Below, one piece after another: positions 25,878 to 35,170 of a DNA stretch of 64,000 bases; within the stretch, counting starts at the first letter, position 1, and every line of letters begins with the position of its first letter. Source of the stretch: Granulosicoccus sp045110475 (GTDB lineage: Bacteria; Pseudomonadota; Gammaproteobacteria; Granulosicoccales; Granulosicoccaceae); NCBI GenBank assembly GCA_045110475.1, contig JBGCGC010000007.1, forward strand, positions 1 to 64,000. Reading direction: 5' to 3'. Below the pieces are notes generated by a model. The model did no database searches and was not told the origin of the DNA. It worked only from the letters and a program-made list of their open reading frames with translations. The position numbers and the translations under genes are program-made.

Positions 25878-27800
25878 CTACTGCGATTTCCTGACCCGCA
25901 GGTACCACTCGCACAGCAGGCGCACCTGCTTTTCTGTGTATCCCTTTTCCACCATACGCTCTACGAAACTATCGTGTTTATTACGTTCATCTGACGACGA
26001 CTTGGCATTGAAAGATATCACTGGAAGCAGTTCTTCGGTGTTGGAGAACATTTTTTTCTCAATGACCTGGCGTAATTTTTCATAGCTTGTCCACGAGGGA
26101 TTACTACCCGCATTGTTGGCCCGCGCTCTTAGCACGAAGTTGACAATTTCGTTACGAAAGTCCTTCGGATTGGCAATACCTGCAGGCTTTTCAATTTTTT
26201 CCAGTTCGTCGTTCAGTTGGGCTCTGTCAAAACTTTCACCGGTTTCAGGATCACGGTAGTCTTCATCCTGTATCCAGTAATCTGCATAGGTAACATAGCG
26301 ATCAAAAATATTCTGACCATATTCGGAATATGACTCAAGATAGGCAGTCTGAATTTCCTTACCGACAAATTCTGCATAACGGGGTGAAAGATAGCCTTTG
26401 ATAAATTCAACGTAGCGCCTTTGCACTTCATCGGGTAATTGCTCACGCAGCAATCGCTGCTCAAGGACGTACATTAGATGAACAGGATTGGCAGCGACTT
26501 CGCACTGATCATAATTGAATACGCTTGAAAGCACCTTGTAGGCAAAACGCGTCGAAATCCCGCTCATGCCTTCGTCTATTCCCGCAAAGTCACGGTACTC
26601 CTGCACTGACTTGGCACTCGGCTCAACATCTTTCAGGTTTTCGCCGTCGTATACTCGCATCTTAGTAAAAATATTGGAGTTTTCCGGCTCCACCAGACGC
26701 GAGAGTACGGAAAATTGAGCCATCATCGTCAGAGTGCCGGGAGCGCAGGGTGCTTCGGCCAGCGAACTGTTGGCAAGCAGCTTTTCGTAGATGGATACTT
26801 CTTCCGAGACCTGCAGGCAGTAAGGAACTTTTACGATATAGATTCGATCAAGAAACGCTTCGTTGTTACGGTTGTTGCGAAACGAGCGCCATTCTGACTC
26901 ATTGGAGTGCGCCAGAATGACACCTTGAAATGGCATAGCCGAAAAACCTTCGGTGCCTTTGTAGTTCCCCTCCTGAGTCGCCGTCAGCAATGGGTGCAGC
27001 ATTTTGATGGGCGCCTTGAACATCTCCACAAATTCCAGCAAACCCTGATTGGACAGACACAATCCCCCCGAATAACTGTAAGCATCGGGATCGTCCTGTG
27101 AAAAGGACTCGAGTTGACGAATATCTACCTTGCCGACCAGAGACGAAATGTCCTGATTGTTTTCATCACCCGGCTCCGTCTTTGCGATGGCAACCTGCCG
27201 AAGCACAGAAGGTTGAACGCGCACTACTTTGAATTTGGTTAGATCACCGTCGAATTCAGCAAGGCGCTTTAACGCCCAAGGGCTCATGATGCCGGTCAGA
27301 TACCTTCTGGGTATATTATATTCTTTCTCCAATGCGTCCGCTTCACGCTCTGGATTGAACAAGCCCAATGGCGATTCATTAACCGGCGAATCCTTTAGTG
27401 CGTAGATGGGATAAGACTCCATCAAGCTCTTGAGTCTTTCAGCAATAGACGACTTTCCACCTCCCACAGGTCCCAGCAAATAGAGTACTTGCTTGCGCTC
27501 CTCCAGGCCCTGAGCGGCGTGAGTAAAGTAGGAGACTATCTGCGATATGGCCTCCTCCATTCCGTAGAACTCGCGAAACGCGGGATAACGGCGGATAACC
27601 CGATTAGAGTGTATTCGCGATAGTCGCGGATCGTTACGCGTGTCGACAGTTTCAGGCTCTCCGATGGCTGCGAGCATTCGCTCGGCAGCGCTAGCGTAGG
27701 CCATTGGATCGTCACGACACAGTTCGAGATAATCGAGTAGTGACATCTCTTCATCGCGAGCCTTGGCATAGGTCTCGCGGTAGGCTTCAAACAAGCTCAC
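25878..27800 (-). CDS. PrkA-family serine protein kinase (YeaG homologue)
   Basis: A 640-residue PrkA protein. It has an N-terminal AAA+ domain with Walker A GPVGGGKSS (about 110-118) and a C-terminal PrkA domain. Translation starts with GTG at 27800 behind a good GGAGG ribosome-binding site; an in-frame ATG at that point is absent. It is the first gene of prkA-yeaH-spoVR. In E. coli, yeaGH is induced in stationary phase and nitrogen starvation. The AAA+ core explains the alternative view that PrkA acts as an ATPase or Lon-like protease rather than only as a kinase. Confidence 0.95.
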   Translation of the reverse strand: MSLFEAYRETYAKARDEEMSLLDYLELCRDDPMAYASAAERMLAAIGEPETVDTRNDPRLSRIHSNRVIRRYPAFREFYGMEEAISQIVSYFTHAAQGLEERKQVLYLLGPVGGGKSSIAERLKSLMESYPIYALKDSPVNESPLGLFNPEREADALEKEYNIPRRYLTGIMSPWALKRLAEFDGDLTKFKVVRVQPSVLRQVAIAKTEPGDENNQDISSLVGKVDIRQLESFSQDDPDAYSYSGGLCLSNQGLLEFVEMFKAPIKMLHPLLTATQEGNYKGTEGFSAMPFQGVILAHSNESEWRSFRNNRNNEAFLDRIYIVKVPYCLQVSEEVSIYEKLLANSSLAEAPCAPGTLTMMAQFSVLSRLVEPENSNIFTKMRVYDGENLKDVEPSAKSVQEYRDFAGIDEGMSGISTRFAYKVLSSVFNYDQCEVAANPVHLMYVLEQRLLREQLPDEVQRRYVEFIKGYLSPRYAEFVGKEIQTAYLESYSEYGQNIFDRYVTYADYWIQDEDYRDPETGESFDRAQLNDELEKIEKPAGIANPKDFRNEIVNFVLRARANNAGSNPSWTSYEKLRQVIEKKMFSNTEELLPVISFNAKSSSDERNKHDSFVERMVEKGYTEKQVRLLCEWYLRVRKSQ

Positions 27801-28381
27801 TATAAAGAACCTCCGTTACTATCGGATGAACCCGCTACATTAGCGTACCGTTCAGTCGATAGTCATTGATTAATGACGCAGATGATCAGTATTACGTTGC
27901 AATCACGCAGAGTGCTCACAGTCACTAATAATTTCAACTTGACTCGTTAAAAAAACCTTTTGTTATTTGCCTGAACCTGAAGGAAAGATAGCAGCCGGAG
28001 CAACGGCGACTAGTCTGAGGTTCAACGCAACTATTTAATGACGATCTCGGCAATCATGCAGCAAGAAACAGTCCGGTAACGCACGGTTTCACTACACAGT
28101 GGCCAAAGACCGCTTGTAGGCGCTATTTGCGCCCTGAACCTCACCATGTAGCCTTGTGATTTGCACCACGACGTTGACAGGTTCTGCTTGCGACCCACTC
28201 CTTTTGATATTCACAGATGTCTGCCATGACCACACTGATACATCTTGTAGCAAAGTCAGGCTCAACGGCACTCTGGTTGTGCAGGAACAGTTGAGCAACG
28301 ACCCTGATCTCATTCTTCTTACACGTATTACCCATAGGTATACTATGAAGGCAAGAGGTGTCACTGCAGCCTGGATTACTC
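27801..28381. other. Intergenic region between divergent prkA and greB
   Basis: About 580 bp with no convincing gene. The open frames here have no ribosome-binding site and no recognisable protein. The region must hold the promoters for prkA (minus) and greB (plus). It is AT-richer between 27890 and 27975, but I cannot place a consensus promoter with confidence. Confidence 0.6.
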
Positions 28382-28867
28382 ATGAACTCAGACGTCATTA
28401 CAGCCGAAGGTTTTGCAGCGTTACAGCAAGAACTCGACGAGCTGTGGCGTAAGGAGAGACCAGCGACGACCAAAATAGTTCAATGGGCGGCCAGCCTCGG
28501 CGATCGTTCCGAAAACGCAGATTATCAATATAATAAAAAGCGGCTTCGCGAGATTGATCGCCGCGTGAGATTTCTGAGAAAACGACTGGAGATCCTGAAG
28601 GTTGTGGAATACAGTCCGGTTCAGGAAGGAAAAGCGTTTTTCGGTGCCTGGGTAACACTGATCGATGAACACGGGAAAACCCTGTCTTTCCGAATCGTCG
28701 GGCCGGATGAAATTTATGGCAAGAACGACTATGTCTCTGTTAATTCGCCGGTCGCCAAAGTCTGTATTGGTAAATCAGTTGGCGATGAGGTCAGCGTTAC
28801 CATCATGGATGCGCGCAAGGATTGGGAGATTCATGCAATAACTTATCGAGTGAATACGTGCCAGTAG
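28382..28867 (+). CDS. greB: Transcription elongation factor GreB
   Basis: A 161-residue Gre factor that binds RNA polymerase's secondary channel and stimulates cleavage of backtracked transcripts. The N-terminal coiled coil (about 1-75) contains the tip sequence WAASLGDRSENADYQYNKKRLREIDRR with the acidic residues that act at the polymerase active site. The C-terminal FKBP-like domain has EGKAFFGAWVTL, FRIVGPDEIYG and a final WEIHAITYR. The WAASLGDRSENADYQYNKKRLREIDRRVRFL stretch is typical of GreB rather than GreA. The ATG at 28382 gives the normal GreB N-terminus; a GTG at 28358 is also in frame. Confidence 0.95.
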   Translation: MNSDVITAEGFAALQQELDELWRKERPATTKIVQWAASLGDRSENADYQYNKKRLREIDRRVRFLRKRLEILKVVEYSPVQEGKAFFGAWVTLIDEHGKTLSFRIVGPDEIYGKNDYVSVNSPVAKVCIGKSVGDEVSVTIMDARKDWEIHAITYRVNTCQ

Positions 28868-29024
28868 CGATAGTGAGATAGCGCAGGTCAAAGCAGCCGT
28901 GGCGATTGCTCCAACTTCATCAAGTGAATGCTCAACCAGCCTGACTTGTGTTTGCAGGCCAAACGAGCTTTTTCAGTCAAATCTGGACCTGCACGACATT
29001 AACCGGAATCACAACACAAAAGGC

Positions 29025-30500
29025 TTACCCAACAATGGCTTCAGCCTCGATTTCAACACGATAGTCTCCCACCAGATTACTCACTTCAAGCAATGTATTG
29101 GCTGGCAAGGTATCCGCAAAGTACCTGCCGTGCACACGTGATACCACCTCCCAGTCAGAGACGTTTTTCAGATAAATGCGTGTCCTGATGACATCGTTCA
29201 TCGATGCTCCGAGCGCTGCAAGACTGGCAGATATCTTGTCCAGCACATAAACCGTTTGTGCTTGCAAATCGTTGATGCCGATAATCCGGTCTACCCCGTG
29301 GGTTGCGGTCGTGCCGCTCACCATGACCCTATCTGCATCACGTACAGCTCTACTGTATCCGCAGACAGGCTCATACTCACTGCCGCTGCTGATTCGAAAG
29401 CGGTGCGGCTTGCCAGCTACTGCCTTTTTTTCAAATACCGGCGGCAGTGAGTCAAGATGATCACTGAGATCGCCAGATGCCGTCAGGTACGGTGGACGTC
29501 GATACTCCGAACCACAATCGCCGGCTATCCTGTGCAATTGCTGACTACATTGACTTATCTGCGCGTGATCAGCATCGGTGAGTGTGAACGTTAACGGTAC
29601 CTTGTTGTTATGGCGATGCTGACGCTCGGTTAGCCGCGCACCTACGATGACACCCGCCACCGCTGCTTGCTCCAACACCCAACGCGTCGCAATATTGGAG
29701 ATTGAGACCTTGTGTCTGAGCGCCACCTCATTCAACGTACACAACATGCTCTGAAAAACAGACCACCCCCCGACTGCCTGAATAAACCGTTGGTACTTCA
29801 TCTTGCTCCAGTCAGGCACTGCATCAGGTTCTGGTGCATCAAGCCATTTGTCGCTCAGAAATCCACCAGCCAACGTGCCATAGGCCAGTAGGCGAACATC
29901 AGTCTGCGCGCACAACTCGCTCATATCGGCAAGTGCACGTGGATCCAGAACCGATAAACACACTTGATTTGTCGCTATTTCATGACCACAACTCAACAGC
30001 ACCTTCAGATGATCGGTGTCGAAGTTGGTCAATCCGATATGCCGAATCCAGCCTTCGTGCTTCAAGCTCATAAGTGTATCCATGACATCAATGTAGCCGG
30101 GATGATCAAAGTTCCACCAGTGCAGTTGTAGTAGATCTATGCAATCCACCCCGAGACGTTCCTTGCGCTCCTTGATGCCACTTCGTACCGCGTCAGGGGT
30201 GCACTCGAAAGGTTGTGGACACCACTTTGTCAATAAAACAGGGGGAGGCTGATCGCCACTCTCCGCCATTATGGTTTTGCGCGCTAATCCCGCTATCAGC
30301 TCTGCACTGCCGTAATGATCAGCCATGTCAAAGCAGCTAAATCCATCACTGGCATATCCAACCAGCTCATCTGCCGCAATTTTTCGATCCAATGGCGTAC
30401 CAATGCGCTCTAGATCAGCAACCTGCCAGAGGCCGGTGATGATCGGATTGCTCTCCAGTCCAAAGCAACTCAATGAGTGAGGCAGTGGTAATTTTTTCAT
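29025..30500 (-). CDS. Aldo/keto reductase-RidA fusion protein
   Basis: A 491-residue two-domain protein. Residues about 1-340 are an aldo/keto reductase with the full catalytic tetrad visible: D58 and Y63 (FDMADHY), K92 (LLTKW) and H127 (LLQLHWW). Residues about 370-491 are a RidA/YjgF-like domain with VMVSGTTATHG, IRTRIYLKNVSDWE and a closing VEIEAEAIV. The arginine that contacts substrate in canonical RidA imine deaminases is replaced: PANTLLEV has Asn at 468 where PAR is usual. It overlaps the ABC substrate-binding gene by 4 bp and ends the block. It probably acts on a compound brought in by that importer. Confidence 0.85.
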   Translation of the reverse strand: MKKLPLPHSLSCFGLESNPIITGLWQVADLERIGTPLDRKIAADELVGYASDGFSCFDMADHYGSAELIAGLARKTIMAESGDQPPPVLLTKWCPQPFECTPDAVRSGIKERKERLGVDCIDLLQLHWWNFDHPGYIDVMDTLMSLKHEGWIRHIGLTNFDTDHLKVLLSCGHEIATNQVCLSVLDPRALADMSELCAQTDVRLLAYGTLAGGFLSDKWLDAPEPDAVPDWSKMKYQRFIQAVGGWSVFQSMLCTLNEVALRHKVSISNIATRWVLEQAAVAGVIVGARLTERQHRHNNKVPLTFTLTDADHAQISQCSQQLHRIAGDCGSEYRRPPYLTASGDLSDHLDSLPPVFEKKAVAGKPHRFRISSGSEYEPVCGYSRAVRDADRVMVSGTTATHGVDRIIGINDLQAQTVYVLDKISASLAALGASMNDVIRTRIYLKNVSDWEVVSRVHGRYFADTLPANTLLEVSNLVGDYRVEIEAEAIVG

Positions 30501-31783
30501 TGGCTCAGCGTGGCAATGAAGGCATCAACGTCGGCGAGAGGAAAATAGGAAACCTCTTGTGTTCCCTCTTCTGTGAATGACCACGCCAGAGCTGGCGCAG
30601 ATACATCGCCGTTTTCATCAAATACAACAGCCCCGGTGGCACCCTGATAGGAGACCGCCTCACCGCTTGCCAACAACTTGCGAGCCTCCGACAGACTTTG
30701 CACTGTGGGAAAAACAGGCGTTCCTTCTGGATCGGTGACAGTTGAAACCTGCGCTGCGATAGCCGCACCTGTCAGTTCTGGGGCAGCTTGCATGGCAAGC
30801 AAGGAAATCATGACCGCGTCAAAGCTGTTTGGCAGTCCCGGGCCATTGGGCTCAGAGTCAAATTTTTCCTTGTACATATCGACAAACGAATTAGCGGATT
30901 CGGTTCTGGGAGGTGCCGAATCATGACCCACAGCATCTTTCAGATATTGCATGCCAACACCATCGCGAAACTCATCAGACTTAAGCGCATTGGCAAGTAC
31001 CATTTTTTGCGTTCCACCCAGAGATACCCATTCCCTGACAACCGAGATGCCTTCCGTCGGATAGATTGCCATGTATACAGCTTCTGGCTTGGTTTTCAAT
31101 ACTTCTGTTACCTCTGCCCGGTACGAAGGCTGTGCGTCATTGATGGCTGCCGATGTGGTGACCTCAATACCCAATGATTTCAGATCGGCTGCAACCAGCT
31201 TTCCAATATCCTGTCCCCAGTCATCGTTCTTATAGAAGATACCAACACTTTTATAGCCACGCTCCTGGATAAGCTTTACTGCAACTGCCGCCTGATTTCG
31301 AGTGGTCGCAAACGTTCGAAACCATAAGCCGTCCGTCTTGCCTTCCGCGGCTACATCAGTAAATGCAGTGGATGAGGAGCAGCAGGACATTTGCATCACA
31401 CCTGCCGGGACAGTGACCGACGTCAGGATTGGCATGGACACACCACTGGACACCGCACCCAGCAAAACCGGGACCTTATCCAGATCGACCAGTGCTTTTG
31501 CTGCATCCACACCAATCTTGGGATCGACCTGCGTGTCACGCAACACCATATCGATGTCACAGCCTTTGACTCCACCCGACTCATTGAAAATGTCAACCGC
31601 GAACTGTGCGGTTTCGGCGATAGGCCGGCCCCAGTCAACCGAGGTTGGCAGCACGGCACCAATCCTGGTCGTGCAGTCTGCAGCGTGTGCGGCAGTCAAC
31701 GGCATCATACTGGACATCAGCAGTCCGAGCGCAAGAGTAAGCGCTGCGTATCCTCTGGTCGTGATTGTATTACTGCGTTTCAT
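30497..31783 (-). CDS. ABC transporter substrate-binding protein (branched-chain amino acid/amide type)
   Basis: A 428-residue periplasmic binding protein with a signal peptide ending in TAAHAA. It belongs to the LivJ/LivK/UrtA/AmiC-like type I fold: IGAVLPTSVDWGRPIAETAQFAVDIFNESGG at the start, PVLLGAVSSGVSMPILTSV, and YKSVGIFYKNDDWGQDIG in the hinge region. The real ligand cannot be read from the sequence; amino acids, amides, urea, or aromatic and polyamine compounds are all possible. It lies 22 bp after the permease gene, with which it forms a complete importer. Confidence 0.9.
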   Translation of the reverse strand: MKRSNTITTRGYAALTLALGLLMSSMMPLTAAHAADCTTRIGAVLPTSVDWGRPIAETAQFAVDIFNESGGVKGCDIDMVLRDTQVDPKIGVDAAKALVDLDKVPVLLGAVSSGVSMPILTSVTVPAGVMQMSCCSSSTAFTDVAAEGKTDGLWFRTFATTRNQAAVAVKLIQERGYKSVGIFYKNDDWGQDIGKLVAADLKSLGIEVTTSAAINDAQPSYRAEVTEVLKTKPEAVYMAIYPTEGISVVREWVSLGGTQKMVLANALKSDEFRDGVGMQYLKDAVGHDSAPPRTESANSFVDMYKEKFDSEPNGPGLPNSFDAVMISLLAMQAAPELTGAAIAAQVSTVTDPEGTPVFPTVQSLSEARKLLASGEAVSYQGATGAVVFDENGDVSAPALAWSFTEEGTQEVSYFPLADVDAFIATLSQ

Positions 31784-31805
31784 GTTGCCTCCCGGGCATC
31801 GTGTG

Positions 31806-32753
31806 TTATGAAGTGGTGTAGTCCATCTGTGTCAGTTTTTCGGGTAGCAAGCCTCGAGGGCGTGCCAGCAAGCTCAGCACGATAATGCAACCTATCAAAA
31901 TGTACTGAATGGACCCAGCATACAACTGCCAGTGCTGCGGCGCAAAGGAGGTTAGAAGCCAACCGCTACCAACCCAGCCACCCCACACCACCAGCGTACC
32001 TAAAATGGCACCTTGATTGTTGCCGGCACCGCCTACAATGAGCATCGCCCAAATCTGGAATGTCAGAATCGGGGCCAGATCCTGCGGGCTGATAAACGCA
32101 TAAAATGTTGCATACAGAGCACCCGAAAGGCCCATGATCATGGCACCCAGAACAAAAGAGACTAATCTGATGACTGGCGGTGATTTCCCCAGCGATCGCG
32201 CAGCACGTTCATTCTCACGCACGGCACGCAGCAGTCTGCCAAAGGGTGAACGCACCAGATTCTCAAGAAAGGCATAGACTGCAATAAGACATACAACCAC
32301 AACGAAAAGAAACAGAATGTTGTATGTCAGCGGATTGTCTATTGCAGACTCAAATGGTCGTGCAAACCCGCGCAGCCCTTTTGCACCACCGGTAAGATAC
32401 TCAGCATTGCGAACAACCGATTCCAGGGCAACCGCGACACCGAACGTTGCGATAGCCAGATAGTCGTGCCGCAGACGCGTGGTGGCAAGACCCACCAGCA
32501 CTGCCAGAGCACCGGCCAGCAAAATACCTCCGATGAAAGCTATGGGATAGGATAAGGCAAAGCCGCCGAAGCCATCGACTCTGTTCGGACCTCCCAATAT
32601 CACCATGCCGTAGGCACCAGCGCCAAAGAAAGCAACAATGCCTCCATTAAACAACCCGGTAAAGCCCCACTGCAAATTAAGACCGAGAACAGCGATAGCC
32701 AGAATCAGTGCAATAGTGAGAAAGAAGGTCAGATACGAGACGATACCGATCAT
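31806..32753 (-). CDS. ABC transporter permease, LivM type
   Basis: A 315-residue polytopic permease of the branched-chain amino acid family (LivM). NLQWGFTGLFNGGIVAFFGAGAY is the family signature near residue 25. RLRHDYLAIATFGVAVALESVV and GRLLRAVRENERAARSLGKSP (EAA-like loop) follow. It overlaps the LivH-type gene by 4 bp. Confidence 0.92.
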   Translation of the reverse strand: MIGIVSYLTFFLTIALILAIAVLGLNLQWGFTGLFNGGIVAFFGAGAYGMVILGGPNRVDGFGGFALSYPIAFIGGILLAGALAVLVGLATTRLRHDYLAIATFGVAVALESVVRNAEYLTGGAKGLRGFARPFESAIDNPLTYNILFLFVVVVCLIAVYAFLENLVRSPFGRLLRAVRENERAARSLGKSPPVIRLVSFVLGAMIMGLSGALYATFYAFISPQDLAPILTFQIWAMLIVGGAGNNQGAILGTLVVWGGWVGSGWLLTSFAPQHWQLYAGSIQYILIGCIIVLSLLARPRGLLPEKLTQMDYTTS

Positions 32754-33661
32754 CTTACTTCACCAAATAGCCCGTTGGGCCGGATGTATAACGCAAGTAT
32801 GATAATGAGAAACGGTATTGCTGGCTTGTAGCCCGTTGGTATGAACACTAAGGCAAGGCTGGAAGCCAGACCGACAAGCAAGCCACCGAGTGCCGCACCG
32901 TAGATGCTACCAATACCACCAACGATGGCGGCCGCAAACAGAGAGAGCACCAAATCGCGACCCATGACAGGACTTAACTGATTATTCAGCGCGTAGCAAA
33001 CGCCAGCAACAGCCGCAAGGCCACCACCGATAAGCCATGCCAGCCTTATCATGGCAGCAAGGTTGATCCCATTGATCTGGGCAAGTGAGGGATTTTCAGA
33101 CACGGCAAGCAGTGCATAGCCTACAGAGGTTTTTGTGATGAATAGATGCAGAAGCACCATAACCACAAGCGTAATAGCGAGTATAAAAAGCTGATCCGCC
33201 TTGACCAGAAGCAAAGGATCTGAACTTATCATCATTGCAAAGGCAATATCGTTGTTGTAATGCGTGGATTTCAAACCGTAGACCAGGCCAATCACATTAC
33301 GAATAATCAGGGCTATACCGAATGAGGCAAACACCATGGTCAAGGGGCCTGCGTTGTCTCGCAGTCGCTTGAATATCAGCCTGTCAATAATGGCTGCCAC
33401 AGCACCGGTAATGAGCAAGGCCATCACCATGGACAACATCAGGGACACACTGATACTGAGAGCTGGCAACTTGCTGGCGAGTACAGACGATACTGCAACT
33501 ATGGTTTGATCCAGCGTCAGGGTGAAATAGGCGCCGAGCGATATCAGCTCCGCGTGTGAGAAGTTGGCAAATCGCAAAATGTGCATGATCAATGTCAGGC
33601 CGATAGCACCCAACGATAATATTGATCCGACAAGAATGCCGTCAAAGAGACTTTGCAGCAT
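32750..33661 (-). CDS. ABC transporter permease, LivH type
   Basis: A 303-residue permease of the LivH type. I chose the ATG at 33661, which gives the usual MLQSLFDGILVGSILSLGAIGLTL N-terminus; the frame is open further upstream into the ATPase gene. FANFSHAELISLGAYF and a loop with GYALLAVSENPSLAQINGIN are typical. The start overlaps the end of the LivF-type gene by 20 bp. Confidence 0.92.
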   Translation of the reverse strand: MLQSLFDGILVGSILSLGAIGLTLIMHILRFANFSHAELISLGAYFTLTLDQTIVAVSSVLASKLPALSISVSLMLSMVMALLITGAVAAIIDRLIFKRLRDNAGPLTMVFASFGIALIIRNVIGLVYGLKSTHYNNDIAFAMMISSDPLLLVKADQLFILAITLVVMVLLHLFITKTSVGYALLAVSENPSLAQINGINLAAMIRLAWLIGGGLAAVAGVCYALNNQLSPVMGRDLVLSLFAAAIVGGIGSIYGAALGGLLVGLASSLALVFIPTGYKPAIPFLIIILALYIRPNGLFGEVR

Positions 33662-34388
33662 ATGACTCCTTGCGACTTGCGCCCAGATAGATCTCCCCCA
33701 ATACCGGATCGTCCAGCAAGGCTCTGGCATCACCTTCATGCTGGTTACGCCCTTCCGCCAGCACGTAAGCTCTATCGGATACTCGTAGCGCAGCTTTTAC
33801 GTTTTGCTCCACCATGAGTATTGTCACACCACTTCCGGCGATAGCCTTCAACATGCCCAGGACGTCCACGGCCGCCTTGGGCGACAATCCGGCACTGGGT
33901 TCGTCCAGCAGCAACAACGAAGGTTCGGCAATCAGGGCCATGGCAATTGCCAGCAGCTGCCGCTGCCCTCCAGACAGCGAGCCCGCCCTGCTCTTGAACT
34001 TGTCATCCAGTACAGGAAATGTCTGCTTCATCGCGTGCATGCGCGCACTCTTGTTACCACGACAACGTCTCGCCGCGAGCAACAGATTTTGCTCGATCGT
34101 CATGCTACGAAAAATGTTGTCCAGTTGCGGCACAAAAGCGACACCGGATTGTGACAATGTATCTGGCCGTATCCCCGTAATCACCGACTCTCCAAAACAA
34201 ATTCTGCCACTTTCAATTCGGAGTAGCCCGGCAATTGATTTCAATAAAGTGGACTTACCTGCACCGTTGGGTCCCACGATACAGACGATTTCTGCTGTAT
34301 TGGCAGTCACGCAAACATCCTGAATGATGGGCATACCACGAACGTAACCGGCACTGAGTGAATCGACAACAAGCGTTGATCTACTCAC
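33642..34388 (-). CDS. ABC transporter ATPase, LivF type
   Basis: A 248-residue ATP-binding subunit. Walker A is GPNGAGKST, the signature is LSGGQRQLLAIAMAL, and Walker B is LLLLDEPSAGLSP. LMVEQNVKAALRVSDRAYVL in the H-loop region is typical of LivF. It overlaps livG by 4 bp. Confidence 0.94.
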   Translation of the reverse strand: MSRSTLVVDSLSAGYVRGMPIIQDVCVTANTAEIVCIVGPNGAGKSTLLKSIAGLLRIESGRICFGESVITGIRPDTLSQSGVAFVPQLDNIFRSMTIEQNLLLAARRCRGNKSARMHAMKQTFPVLDDKFKSRAGSLSGGQRQLLAIAMALIAEPSLLLLDEPSAGLSPKAAVDVLGMLKAIAGSGVTILMVEQNVKAALRVSDRAYVLAEGRNQHEGDARALLDDPVLGEIYLGASRKESYAAKSL

Positions 34389-35170
34389 TGGACTAATTGA
34401 CTCGCATCACCGAGATAGCTATCCAGCAGCTCGTTACACTCAATAACCTGTGAGGCATCTCCCTCAAAGATCACGCGGCCATTGGCCATCGCAATAATCG
34501 GATTACAGTGTTGCATCACCAGATCCATATTGTGCTCAATGATAATAAAGGTGATGCCGTCATCGTTTAAGGCATGAACTTTTTCCAGTAAAAGTGCAGT
34601 CAATGCGGGGTTAACGCCAGCGGCAGGTTCATCGAGTAAAATCAACTCCGGATTCCCCATCAGCACGCGAGCCAACTCAAGCAATTTTTGCTGCCCACCC
34701 GACAAGTTACCTGCGGCAATCTGCGCCACTGTACCAAGTGTTGTGAATTCGAGAACATCTAAGGCGCGTTGCAGGTGCGCCGCCTCCTGACGCTGAATGG
34801 CAGCTCGCCTGAACACCGTTGCCCAGACCGTCTCACCCAACTGATCTGGGGCTGCGAGCATGAGGTTGTCCAGTACCGTCATGTCAGGAAAGGGCTGCGG
34901 AATCTGGAACGTCCTGGCAAGCCCCTGCCTGAATACCTTGTCAGCAGAACAGCCTCCAAGAGGGACGCCATTGAAAATGATGTTACCGCTGTCAGCCTGC
35001 GTTTCTCCAGCGAGCGTATCGAATAGTGTGGACTTACCCGCCCCATTGGGGCCAATCAATCCCGTTATCGAACCTCTTTTGATATCCAGTGATACCTTGT
35101 CGACTGCTGTGAGTGGACCAAAGTGCTTGCTTAGCGACTCAATACGTAAATGGGTTGCGTGGGTGCTCAT
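34385..35170 (-). CDS. ABC transporter ATPase, LivG type
   Basis: A 261-residue ATP-binding subunit with Walker A GPNGAGKST, signature LSGGQQKLLELARVL, and Walker B LILLDEPAAGVNP. FIIIEHNMDLVMQHC is the H-loop region typical of LivG. It overlaps the upstream aldo/keto reductase gene by 4 bp, which ties the importer to that enzyme. Confidence 0.94.
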   Translation of the reverse strand: MSTHATHLRIESLSKHFGPLTAVDKVSLDIKRGSITGLIGPNGAGKSTLFDTLAGETQADSGNIIFNGVPLGGCSADKVFRQGLARTFQIPQPFPDMTVLDNLMLAAPDQLGETVWATVFRRAAIQRQEAAHLQRALDVLEFTTLGTVAQIAAGNLSGGQQKLLELARVLMGNPELILLDEPAAGVNPALTALLLEKVHALNDDGITFIIIEHNMDLVMQHCNPIIAMANGRVIFEGDASQVIECNELLDSYLGDASQLVQ

